DNA of 46,099 nucleotides from an uncultured Collinsella sp. (lineage in GTDB: Bacteria > Actinomycetota > Coriobacteriia > Coriobacteriales > Coriobacteriaceae), in contig URKM01000012.1 of assembly GCA_900548365.1 (NCBI GenBank), forward strand, positions 1-46,099. Reading direction: 5' to 3'. A program made the translations under genes and the position numbers. The notes beneath the pieces were generated by a model that had not been told where the DNA came from, made no database searches, and saw only the letters and a list, made by a program, of their open reading frames with translations. Positions 32,127 through 40,262 of the stretch are shown here, piece by piece (position 1 is the stretch's first letter; each line of letters opens with the position of its first letter).

Positions 32127-33446
32127 ATGGCAGAATCAAACCGCTCCATCGGCGTCGGCATCATCGGGCTTGGAACGGTGGGCGGCGGCGTCGTTCGCCT
32201 CATCGGCAAGCACCACGACGACTACCTCAAAGCATACGGCGTCGACCTCGTCATCGAGCGCGCCTGCGCCCTCGACCCCGCTGCGGCCGCCGAGCTCGGC
32301 ATCCCCGAGGACCGGTTCACCAGCGATTGGCGCGAGGTCGCCAGCGACCCCGCCGTCGACATCGTGATCGAGCTCATCGGCGGCGAGCATCCCGCCACCG
32401 AGATCTTCGAGGCCGCGTTCGCCAACGGCAAGCACGTGGTCAGCGCCAACAAGGCCCTCCTCGGGCGGCGCGTCGAGGAGCTCGCCCGCACGGCGGCGCG
32501 CGCCGGCGTCCAGCTGCGCTGCGAGGCCGCCGCAGGCGGCGGCATCCCCATCGTGGGCACGCTCGAGCACGACCTGGTGGGCAACGAGGTCCTCACCATC
32601 GCCGGCATCGTGAACGGCACCACGAACTACATCCTGTCCCGCATGGCTGACGAGGGCCTCGATTTCGACGACGTCCTCGCCGATGCGCAGCGCCTGGGCT
32701 ACGCCGAAGCGGATCCCAGCGCGGACGTCGACGGCTTCGACGCCGCCAGCAAGATCGCCATCCTGTCGTCCATCGGCTTCCGCTCGCGCGTGACCACCGA
32801 CGACGTCTACATGCAGGGCATCCGCAAGGTCTCGGCCGAGGACATCGCGCTCGCCCGCCGCATGGGCTACGCCATCAAGCTGCTCGCCATCGCGCGCAAC
32901 ACGGCGCAGGGCGTCGAGGTGCGCGTCCACCCCACCATGATTCCCGCGACCCATCAGCTCGCAGCCGTCTCGGGCGCGATGAACGCCGTCTACGTCGTCG
33001 GCGACGCCGTCGGGGAAACCATGTTCTACGGCGCCGGCGCGGGCTCCTTCCCCACCGCGAGCGCCGTGGTGGGCGACGTGCTCTCGCTCTCCGAGCACAT
33101 CTCCCGCGACATCGCGCCCCTCGCCGAGCCCGAGCCGTTCGGACGCGAGCTGGCCATCAAGCCCATCGAAGAGCTCCGCACCCGCTACTACGTGCGCTTC
33201 TCCCCCGATCCGGAAACGGACGTCCTCGCCTGCGCGGTCACCGCGTTCTCGGCGAACGGCGTGGGGGTCGACCAGGCGCTGCAGCTCGGCGAGGACGGGA
33301 CGGGCTCCATCGTCGTGCTCACCCGCACCTGCTCCGAGCGCGACGTGAACGCGGCGCTCGCCGATGCGGGCCGCACCTGCACGGTCGCCAACGTCATCCG
33401 CATCGAGGACGTCGAGGCATGGACCGAGGGCGCCCTGGAGAACTAG
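32127..33446 (+). CDS. hom: Homoserine dehydrogenase
   Basis: A 439-aa NAD(P)-dependent enzyme reducing aspartate semialdehyde to homoserine for Thr and Met synthesis. Residues 8-20 (VGIIGLGTVGGGV) are the Rossmann loop; VVSANKALL, CEAAAGGGIPIVGTLEHDLV, GIVNGTTNYILSRM and AEADPSADVDGFDAASK are the catalytic-domain marks. A C-terminal ACT domain (about 350-435, TRYYVRFSPDPETDVLACAV) gives feedback inhibition by Thr. ATG 32127 follows AAAGGA. thrB and thrC are not in the window. Confidence 0.95.
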   Translation: MAESNRSIGVGIIGLGTVGGGVVRLIGKHHDDYLKAYGVDLVIERACALDPAAAAELGIPEDRFTSDWREVASDPAVDIVIELIGGEHPATEIFEAAFANGKHVVSANKALLGRRVEELARTAARAGVQLRCEAAAGGGIPIVGTLEHDLVGNEVLTIAGIVNGTTNYILSRMADEGLDFDDVLADAQRLGYAEADPSADVDGFDAASKIAILSSIGFRSRVTTDDVYMQGIRKVSAEDIALARRMGYAIKLLAIARNTAQGVEVRVHPTMIPATHQLAAVSGAMNAVYVVGDAVGETMFYGAGAGSFPTASAVVGDVLSLSEHISRDIAPLAEPEPFGRELAIKPIEELRTRYYVRFSPDPETDVLACAVTAFSANGVGVDQALQLGEDGTGSIVVLTRTCSERDVNAALADAGRTCTVANVIRIEDVEAWTEGALEN

Positions 33447-33496
33447 CCCGAACGCAGGCGGATGCACCCGCACCGACCCGCCGCAGCCTTCACGAC

Positions 33497-33533
33497 ATCG
33501 CCGCCCGCCGCAGGTCCTGCGGCGGGCGGCGAT
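33497..33533. other. Near-perfect 37-bp GC palindrome between hom and dltD2
   Basis: Arms of 18 bp (33497-33514 and 33516-33533) are exact complements separated by one base. It lies between convergent hom and dltD2. There is no T run, but a stem this strong may still end transcription, like the I-shaped terminators described in actinobacteria. Confidence 0.55.
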
Positions 33534-33535
33534 CT

Positions 33536-34801
33536 TCATTCGACGTCGAGCGACGCCGTCTCCGGCGCCCCCTGGGCGAGAAACGTCCAGATAGCGCGCG
33601 AGTAATACAGGGCTCCGACGCTCGAGGGATGGTTGTCGTCGCGGAAGAACAGGTCGTCGTATTCGTGTGAGGACAGGTCGGCATAGGCGACCCCCGCCTC
33701 GTCGCACGCGTCCCGTATCATCTGATAGAAGCGTTGCCGCACCTCGCGACCGTACACGGTCTCGTCGTACACGAACCCGTTGACCGGCTGGATGAGCACG
33801 CATGCCTCCACGCCCGCCTCCCGGCACACCGAGAGGACGAGCTTGAAATCCTCGAGCTCCTCCGCGCTCAAAGCGGCCGGTCCGGCTTCCGCCCATTCCC
33901 GCGCCCGGCGCGAGAAGGTCCGATAGCCGCCTTCCATCCAGCTTCGATAGCACCCCAGCTCCGAATCGGCGTGCGCGCGCTCGCTCGCCTCGCGCGCCTC
34001 GTTATAGAGCTCGCCCCATCGCGGCTCGCGCCCCGCTGAGCCACAACCCGCGGCCGAGGACGGCCCGGCCTCCCCCGCGGGGCGAATATCGAGGCGCGGC
34101 GCGTCCTCCGCGGACGGGGTTCGCGCGAGCAGCCGGTGAAGCGATTGCGCCGCCTCCGCGATTGCCGCGTCGAGCCGCGTCGCCGCATGCCCGAAAGGCC
34201 CTTCCGCGCTCGGTATCGGCACCCCGTACCGGCGCAGGCGCTCCGTCGCCGCGCGCTTCGTCCGGTCGGACAGGTGCCGCTGCGCCATGAAGGCGTCGTA
34301 GGCGCCCTGGGAGAAGATGCCCGGATAATCGCCCTGGGGATTGCGCCCCGCGGTGAACCACAGCAAGCTGGGCACGAGGACCACGCGCTTCACGCCGCGG
34401 TCGCCCGCGAGCGCCCCGACCTCCACAGCCTGCCATACATCGGAGCACCCCGGGCGGCCGAGCACCATGGCGTCGACGCCCGTCGCGTCCCCCGCGAGCA
34501 TGGTGGCGGGATGGAACAGGACCCCCGGCGCGGGATAGAGCTCGGAGGATCCGAAGACGAGCTGGGTGTTATAGCCCGCGGCGCGGCGCGCATCGTAGAA
34601 CCCCAGCACATAGGAGTAGTCATCGAGCTGCTCGACCGTGGGGTACAGCTCCCGGGACGACGACGCCTCGAGCGACGACGCCGCCATCGTCGCGCAACCG
34701 ATGCCGCCCGCGGCGAGCGCGCCGGCGAGGGCGAGGGCCAGCAGCCTCCGCGCGCCCCGCGGCCGACCCGCCGCATCGCCGCCCCGCATGCATCCGCCCA
34801 T
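33536..34801 (-). CDS. dltD: DltD paralogue 2
   Basis: A 421-aa membrane-anchored protein of the DltD/SGNH-hydrolase fold. It begins with a basic stretch and one span/signal (LLALALAGALAAGGIGCATM); the nucleophile block LVFGSSELYPAP and the C-terminal DxxH block FRDDNHPSS are both present. DltD is the last step of D-alanylation of lipoteichoic acid on the outside of the membrane. It is last in the operon and clearly related to dltD1 (both have YDDLF/YDALF and GAxYYS before the end). The ATG at 34801 lies one base after the previous stop without a good ribosome site; ATG 34789 is an alternative. A Pro/Ala-rich insert sits in the middle. Confidence 0.8.
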   Translation of the reverse strand: MGGCMRGGDAAGRPRGARRLLALALAGALAAGGIGCATMAASSLEASSSRELYPTVEQLDDYSYVLGFYDARRAAGYNTQLVFGSSELYPAPGVLFHPATMLAGDATGVDAMVLGRPGCSDVWQAVEVGALAGDRGVKRVVLVPSLLWFTAGRNPQGDYPGIFSQGAYDAFMAQRHLSDRTKRAATERLRRYGVPIPSAEGPFGHAATRLDAAIAEAAQSLHRLLARTPSAEDAPRLDIRPAGEAGPSSAAGCGSAGREPRWGELYNEAREASERAHADSELGCYRSWMEGGYRTFSRRAREWAEAGPAALSAEELEDFKLVLSVCREAGVEACVLIQPVNGFVYDETVYGREVRQRFYQMIRDACDEAGVAYADLSSHEYDDLFFRDDNHPSSVGALYYSRAIWTFLAQGAPETASLDVE

Positions 34802-34802
34802 G

Positions 34803-35087
34803 CTAGTACGCCGCATACGCCGGCGCCGCGGGCGTGCCGTAGGACGAGAGCACGAAATACCAGGCGAGAATCGCGATAAGGGCCGTAGCGAGGCAGAACC
34901 ACGCAAGGGCCGCGCCCCATGCATCAGAGAAGAACCAGGACCGCACCGGGGCCAGCGCGCCCTTCAGCACCTTGACCGGATGGGGATCGGCCCAGGCCGC
35001 TGCGCACGCCGATGCGAGCGCCGCCGCGCGGAGGCGCGCGGACTTCGGCGCGTGAACCGCGGCCCCCTCCCGGCGCCCGCGGCTCAC
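34803..35087 (-). CDS. Small membrane protein of the dlt operon (DltX-like position)
   Basis: A 94-aa protein with a basic/Ala-rich N-terminal half and one strong membrane helix near the C-terminus (AALAWFCLATALIAILAWYF), ending VLSSYGTPAAPAYAAY. The short tail of aromatic residues after a single span resembles DltX, the small Dlt partner. GTG 35087 overlaps the dltC stop (GTGA). No alignment was made, so the DltX link is an inference from topology and place. Confidence 0.65.
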   Translation of the reverse strand: MSRGRREGAAVHAPKSARLRAAALASACAAAWADPHPVKVLKGALAPVRSWFFSDAWGAALAWFCLATALIAILAWYFVLSSYGTPAAPAYAAY

Positions 35088-35329
35088 AGGCGCTCCGCGA
35101 CGCGGTCGATGATCTTGTTGACGCTGTTCATCTCGGCGCGTTCGACCTCGGTCGGCGCGATCTCGACGCCGAAGCGCTCCTCGATGGCGACCAGGACCTC
35201 GATACCGGCGAGCGAGTCGAGCAGCCCCGCCTCGAACAGGTCGATGTCGCGCTCCTCGCGCACCGCGTCGTCGTCGCAGATATCCGCCAAGATATCCACG
35301 ACCTCTTGCTCGATTGCGTTCTTATCCAT
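35084..35329 (-). CDS. dltC: D-alanyl carrier protein DltC
   Basis: An 81-aa acyl carrier-like protein. The phosphopantetheine Ser lies in GLLDSLAGIEVLVAIEERFG (residues 35-54). DltA loads D-Ala on it, DltB hands it on. ATG 35329 overlaps the dltB stop by eight bases; GGATTATCA is upstream. Normal DltC length (about 78-81 aa). Confidence 0.93.
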   Translation of the reverse strand: MDKNAIEQEVVDILADICDDDAVREERDIDLFEAGLLDSLAGIEVLVAIEERFGVEIAPTEVERAEMNSVNKIIDRVAERL

Positions 35330-36509
35330 TGATAATCCTTTCCACTATGATCCGAAGCTGTCCGGAGAACAGCGCGAAACCGATGATGACCAGGTGCATC
35401 GTGATGAACCAGGTGAGGACCCGGTACCACCTGGCCTGCCTGTGCCGCTTATGGAACGCCGAGCGTTTCTGATACGCCTCGGTCGCGGCGAGCAGCACGC
35501 CGTGGTACAGGCCGTAAGCAAGGTAGTCGAACGTCAGCCCGTGCCAGGCGCCCATGATGGCCATATCGACGATGTAGGCCGAGCACGCGCACGACAGGCG
35601 GCTGGGAAACACCTTGCGCTTCGTCGCCCAGCGCACGAAGCGCATGAAAACGAAGTCGCGCAGCCACGTCGAGAGGGTGATGTGCCATCGATTCCAGAAG
35701 TCCTTGATGTCGACCGACGCGAAGGGCGCGCGGAAGTTTCGAGGCGTCCGGATGCCGAAGCAGTAGCTCGCACCCATCGCCATGAGCGAGTAGCCCGCGA
35801 AATCAAAGAACAGGTAGATGGCATACAGATAGGCGTTCGCCACCTGCCGGGCGACGCCGTAGGCGACGCTCGGCACCGTCAGCGAGCGCGACGGAGCGTA
35901 GTAGTGCATGGCGATCGAGGCGATCACCAGCTGGAACACGGCGCCGACCAGCAGGAGAAGCAGGCCGCGGGACAAAAGGTCGAGGTATTCGGCGCGAGAC
36001 GGCTGCTCCTCCAGGTCCTGCATGAACCGGCGCGACCGGTCGATGGGACCCGAGGTGATGGTGGCGAAGAACGTGAGGAAATACAGGTAATCGAGCACAC
36101 CCATGTCCTCGATCAGACCGTCGCGGATCTCGATGAGGACCTGCACCGCCTTGAAGGTGACGTAGGAGATGCCCGCGAACGCGAGCAGATTCTGGTCGAA
36201 GACCGCGCTCACCTTGTAGACCACGAGCGGCGCGAGCGTCGCCACGAGGGCGACGCGGTAGAGAGCCATGCTCTTCGACCCGTTCTTCCAGCTCGCCAGC
36301 GTCGCGAAGGCGCCGGCGGTCGCCACGGCGACGAACAACGAGAACGCCGCCGCCTGCACGAGCGATGACGAGAAGAGGAAGGCGAGCATGATGGCCGAGG
36401 CGACCATGCCCCATCCCTTGAGGCCGCGGCCCGCGACGCCGCACGCCGCAGCGGGCACCACGAGCAGCGCGAGCACGATGAAGAACGATGCGGATGTGTA
36501 AAACGTCAT
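35322..36509 (-). CDS. dltB: DltB, MBOAT D-alanyl transferase
   Basis: A 395-aa multi-pass membrane O-acyltransferase. ITSGPIDRSRRFMQDL, FFDFAGYSLMAMGASYCFGI, FWNRWHITLSTWLRDFVFMR and the catalytic His of MGAWHGLTFDYLAYGLYHG are clear MBOAT/DltB marks. It moves D-Ala from DltC toward the outside. Four bases after dltD1 stop, same strand. Confidence 0.94.
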   Translation of the reverse strand: MTFYTSASFFIVLALLVVPAAACGVAGRGLKGWGMVASAIMLAFLFSSSLVQAAAFSLFVAVATAGAFATLASWKNGSKSMALYRVALVATLAPLVVYKVSAVFDQNLLAFAGISYVTFKAVQVLIEIRDGLIEDMGVLDYLYFLTFFATITSGPIDRSRRFMQDLEEQPSRAEYLDLLSRGLLLLLVGAVFQLVIASIAMHYYAPSRSLTVPSVAYGVARQVANAYLYAIYLFFDFAGYSLMAMGASYCFGIRTPRNFRAPFASVDIKDFWNRWHITLSTWLRDFVFMRFVRWATKRKVFPSRLSCACSAYIVDMAIMGAWHGLTFDYLAYGLYHGVLLAATEAYQKRSAFHKRHRQARWYRVLTWFITMHLVIIGFALFSGQLRIIVERIING

Positions 36510-36513
36510 AGGG

Positions 36514-37746
36514 TCAGTCCTCGCATGATTCGAACGAAACGCCGCCGGCGGGCTCCGTATCCACGACGCCGTCGGTCACGTAGCGGAAGATCGCCTTGGA
36601 ATAGTAGGCGCCGCCCAGGTCGGAGGGGTGCGAGTACTCGCGCAAGAAGAGCGCGTCGTACTCGTGCGGGGAGAAGTCCGCATAGGGCACCCCCGCGGCG
36701 CGGCACGCCTCGCGGATCCTCTGGTAATAGCGGGCGCGCACGTCGCGGGTATAGAGCGTCTGGTCGTACAGCCTCCCCTTGACGGGCTGGATCAGCACCA
36801 TCGGCTCGACCCCCGCCTCCCTGCATACCTGCAGCAGCAGGTTGAAATCCTGAAACTCCTGCTCGCTGAAATACTCGCCGTCCTCGACCCGCCAGCCGCT
36901 CGCCCCCTTCAGCCACTTGGCATACGACTTCTCGAACCACCTGTCGTAGATGCCCAGGTCGTTGGAGGACGAGCGGTCGCGCGCCGTCTCGCGCGCCTCC
37001 GCGAAGACGGCGTCCCAATCGGGCGCGGCGACGCCGGTGGGCGCGCCCGGCCGGGACGCCGGGGCAGAGGCGGGCGCCGCATCGTCCGCGGCCCCGACCC
37101 CGTCCGGCCCGATCGCGAGGCGCAGGCTCGCCTTGAGCTCGGCCGCATCGGCGTCGAGCGCGGAGGCAGCCGACGCGAGCCCTCCCGAACCGCCGCGCCG
37201 ATCGACCCCGTAGGCGGCCATGCGCGCCGTCACGGCGTCCTTGGTGGAACGCGAGATCGCCCCGTTCTCCATGAACGCCCGGTAGGCGCCCTCGGAAAAC
37301 GCGGCGGGGAAATCTCGGCCGGGCGTCCGATAGCACATGAACCACTGCATGCTGGGGATAATCACCACGCGCTTCGTCTCCAGCTCGCCCGCGAAGGCCC
37401 CCACCTCGATCGCCTGCCACAGGTCCTCGCAGAAGGCGCGCCCCGTCACCATGACGTCGACCCCGTACCGCCCGCCCTCGAGCAGGCTCGCGGGATGCGC
37501 GGGACCCGCCGGCGCCGGGTTGAGCTCCGAGGACCCGAACACCAGGACCGGGTTCGTCCCGTCTTCGCATCGCGCCCGGTACGAGCGGAGCATCGTATCG
37601 AAATTCGACACCTCGTCCACCGAAGGGTACGCCATCACCGGGTCCCGCTCGATCCGGGCATGGTAGGCGCCCAGCGCCGCGGCGGCCCCCAGCGCGAAGA
37701 CCGCGAGCGCGAGCGCGACGGCGCCCAGGCGCCTGCAAGCCCCCAT
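36514..37746 (-). CDS. dltD: DltD paralogue 1
   Basis: A 410-aa protein with one N-terminal span (LGAVALALAVFALGAAAALG) and the DltD/SGNH blocks LVFGSSELNPAP and, near the end, REYSHPSDLG. The normal DxxH is here E-Y-S-H, so the block-V Asp is replaced by Glu, unlike dltD2. ATG 37746 lies two bases after the dltA stop (TAG-CG-ATG) with a weak ribosome site, so expression depends on dltA translation. A low-complexity Ala/Pro/Asp-rich part (about 190-230) interrupts the middle. Confidence 0.82.
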   Translation of the reverse strand: MGACRRLGAVALALAVFALGAAAALGAYHARIERDPVMAYPSVDEVSNFDTMLRSYRARCEDGTNPVLVFGSSELNPAPAGPAHPASLLEGGRYGVDVMVTGRAFCEDLWQAIEVGAFAGELETKRVVIIPSMQWFMCYRTPGRDFPAAFSEGAYRAFMENGAISRSTKDAVTARMAAYGVDRRGGSGGLASAASALDADAAELKASLRLAIGPDGVGAADDAAPASAPASRPGAPTGVAAPDWDAVFAEARETARDRSSSNDLGIYDRWFEKSYAKWLKGASGWRVEDGEYFSEQEFQDFNLLLQVCREAGVEPMVLIQPVKGRLYDQTLYTRDVRARYYQRIREACRAAGVPYADFSPHEYDALFLREYSHPSDLGGAYYSKAIFRYVTDGVVDTEPAGGVSFESCED

Positions 37747-37748
37747 CG

Positions 37749-39284
37749 CTACCCGTTCCAATCCGCCAGGGCGCGGCGGTCGACCTTGCCGTTGCCCGTC
37801 ATGGGGAGCGAGTCGTGGAAGACGACCTTCTTCGGGATCATATAGTGCGGAAGCACCTCTTTGAGCTGCTCCTTCACCGCAAGGCCGGCGCGGAACGGAG
37901 AGAGCCCCTCGGGTACGTCGGCGACGAGGTGAGCGATGAGATGGGAGACCTTCCCGCCGTGCCCCGCCGTCGACACGGCGGCGGCGGAGACCCCGGGCAG
38001 CCGGCGCAGCCGCTCCTCGATCTCGCCCAGCTCGATGCGGAAGCCGTTCACCTTGACCTGCAGGTCGAGCCTGCCGCGGTAGTGGAGCATCCCGAGCTCG
38101 TCGAGACGCCCCTCGTCCCCCGTGCGGTAGGTGCGCACGACGCGCCCGTCGAGCTCCGCTGTTCCAAACGACCGGGCGCTCAGATCGGGCCTGCCGTGAT
38201 AGCCGCGCGCGACCGTATCGCCCTCGATCACGACCTCGCCCCAGCAGTGCGCGCCCACGTCCCGACCGGACTCGTCCTGGATGCGCAGGCGGGTCCCCTC
38301 GCGCGGAAGCCCAACGGGCAGGGGCGCGTCGAGCCGCGCGATCTCGGGCGTGACGACGACCTCGGTCACGGCAACCGTCGATTCGGTGGGACCGTACGTG
38401 TTCACGACGACGGCGCCGGGGAAGCGTTCCATAAGGCGCAGCGCCGTCTTGTTCGCGAGCGTCTCGCCGCAGAACACGAAGAGCTCCAAGGCGCGCATGA
38501 GCTCCTCGTCGAACGCGGCGTTCGCCAGGCAGAGCTCGGCGAACGAGGGCGTCGAGACCCATACGCTCGCGCCCGAGGACGCCAGCGCGTCCAGCAGGTC
38601 GCGCGCGCTCTGCTGCGTTTCGTGGACGAGGGAGAACAGCGACCCGCCCGTCGAGAGAGCGCCCGCGAGCTCGAACACCGAGAGGTCGAAGGAGAACGGC
38701 GCCTGGTCGAGGTACACGCGGCCGTCGCGGCGCTCGCCGCCCAGTCCCTGCGACCACGAGCAGAAGTTGTCGAAGCACGCCGCGGTGACCTCGACGCCCT
38801 TCGGCGTCCCCGTCGATCCGGAGGTGAACAGGATGTAGCACAGGTCCTCGTCCTTGATCCAGTGGCCTGGCTTCGACGACGCGCCCATGGCGACGCACTC
38901 CCTCAGCTCGCGCGGGGAAACGACGCGGCCGAGCTTGGCCGCCAGCGCCTCGGGCAGTTCATCGACGGCGATGACCAGAGGATCCTCGAGCTGCCCGGCG
39001 ATCGAGGCGACGCGCTCGGCGGGGACCGAGAACCGGTCGACCGGGACGTATGGATGACCGGCCTTCATGCAGCCCAGGAACGACGCCACCATGAGCGGGT
39101 CCTTGTGCCCGTACACGATGACGGGGCCGCTCCCCTCCGCTGCGCAAAGCTCCACCAGCGCCGCGATCGCCTCCGACGCCTGCCAAAGCTCCGCATAGCT
39201 CATATGCTCGCCCGCCGACGTCCGAATAGCCGGGGCGTTCGGCTGGCTGATTGAAAATTGCTCGATGCTCTGCAGATATCTCAT
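37749..39284 (-). CDS. dltA: D-alanine--DltC ligase DltA
   Basis: A 511-aa adenylate-forming enzyme that activates D-Ala and loads DltC. Motifs: ILFTSGSTGTPKGVE (P-loop of ANL enzymes), APFSFDLSVFEL, NTYGPTESTVAVTEVVV, YRTGDEGRLDE and MTGNGKVDRRAL with the catalytic Lys. Length is DltA-typical. ATG 39284 follows GAGGACGAGAG; the upstream frame is not used. First gene of the dlt operon. Confidence 0.95.
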   Translation of the reverse strand: MRYLQSIEQFSISQPNAPAIRTSAGEHMSYAELWQASEAIAALVELCAAEGSGPVIVYGHKDPLMVASFLGCMKAGHPYVPVDRFSVPAERVASIAGQLEDPLVIAVDELPEALAAKLGRVVSPRELRECVAMGASSKPGHWIKDEDLCYILFTSGSTGTPKGVEVTAACFDNFCSWSQGLGGERRDGRVYLDQAPFSFDLSVFELAGALSTGGSLFSLVHETQQSARDLLDALASSGASVWVSTPSFAELCLANAAFDEELMRALELFVFCGETLANKTALRLMERFPGAVVVNTYGPTESTVAVTEVVVTPEIARLDAPLPVGLPREGTRLRIQDESGRDVGAHCWGEVVIEGDTVARGYHGRPDLSARSFGTAELDGRVVRTYRTGDEGRLDELGMLHYRGRLDLQVKVNGFRIELGEIEERLRRLPGVSAAAVSTAGHGGKVSHLIAHLVADVPEGLSPFRAGLAVKEQLKEVLPHYMIPKKVVFHDSLPMTGNGKVDRRALADWNG

Positions 39285-39581
39285 CTCTCGTCCTCTCGTC
39301 TCACCGCCGGCGCGCCGCGGGCGCAAGCGCGGGCGGTCGGATGGCACGCGCCACCCATCACGGCGAACGCCCCGGAGCGCGCGCCCATGCACGCGGTTCC
39401 CGGGGCGCCCCCGTTCGGTTGCCTCAGTCTAGATTCGCCGCCGAACGATTGCCATAGAGGCGGTGTGAGGAAGAGGTGACAGTATCGTCACCCTCATGTC
39501 ACGTTGTCGTTCACGCAGGTCATCTTAGGTGTTGCAGCGATTTTTCGAAGAACGGATCCCGCCCGTTCGGCACCGGCCGGC
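39285..39581 (-). promoter_or_regulatory. dlt promoter region with TGAC repeats
   Basis: A 297-bp gap. On the minus strand TGGCAA, 17 bp, TAGACT (about 39,452-39,424) is a possible dlt promoter. Just upstream are a dyad GGTGAC-6-GTCACC (39475-39492) and a further GTCAC 10 bp away, a spacing used by response regulators. dlt operons are often under such two-component control. The gap also contains the end of the NTPase gene's downstream region. Confidence 0.4.
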
Positions 39582-40142
39582 TCAGCCGGGCGGCACGATA
39601 TGGGTCACCTCCGGCCACGCGGCGTCGAGCGCCTCGTGCGCGCGGTCGAGCAGGTCGCGGCGCACCACGACCACGGCGTCCTCCCAGGCGGGCTGGGGCC
39701 CTCGGCGCAGCAGCTCGAGAGCGTGGACGAGGCCGTCCCCGTGGATGAGTTCGAGGCGCCCCAGCTCGTCGACGACCAGCAGCCCCCGACGCGAGGGGGT
39801 TCCCGCCGCCCGAGCGAGGTTCGCGAAGTGGGCGTCCACGCGTGCCACGGCGGCGCTCGACATCGCCCAGCCGAGCCCCGCGCGCTCCGAGGGGCCGCGC
39901 GCCTCCTCCCTTCCGGCGCTCCGCGCGAGGTCGCGGCGGACGGCCAAGTGGACGCGCTCGCCCGATGGGAGCAGCACGTTATCTATGCCGACCTTCTCCA
40001 GACCTCCCCCGGGCAGCCGCCGCCACACGCCGGGCGCGAGCACGCCGTGCACGTCGGCGCCGGCGGCGCGCGCCTCGTCGACGCGCCGCTCGAGCCAGCG
40101 CGTCTTCCCCGTCTGTATCTCGCCGGTCAGCATGTAGAGCAT
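39582..40142 (-). CDS. P-loop NTPase (THEP1/NTPase_1-like) of the FecCD operon
   Basis: A 186-aa small NTPase. MLYMLTGEIQTGKTRWLERR has a complete Walker A (GEIQTGKT), and GLLVVDELGRLEL is Walker B. This matches the nucleoside-triphosphatase THEP1-like group, which includes proteins of unclear role often near transporters. ATG 40142 follows a GGGGGGG run; ATG 40163 lacks a ribosome site. It is 120 bp after the binding-protein gene on the same strand, so likely the last gene of the importer operon. What it does there is not known. Confidence 0.75.
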   Translation of the reverse strand: MLYMLTGEIQTGKTRWLERRVDEARAAGADVHGVLAPGVWRRLPGGGLEKVGIDNVLLPSGERVHLAVRRDLARSAGREEARGPSERAGLGWAMSSAAVARVDAHFANLARAAGTPSRRGLLVVDELGRLELIHGDGLVHALELLRRGPQPAWEDAVVVVRRDLLDRAHEALDAAWPEVTHIVPPG

Positions 40143-40262
40143 GACCGCCCCCCCCTTCATCATGTGCCGGGCGAGCCGGCGGTTCGACCCGCGGACCCGC
40201 CCGACGCCCGTGCGCTCCCTCGCGCGGCGCAGCCAAGGGCGCCGGCGACGCCTCCGCGCGAA

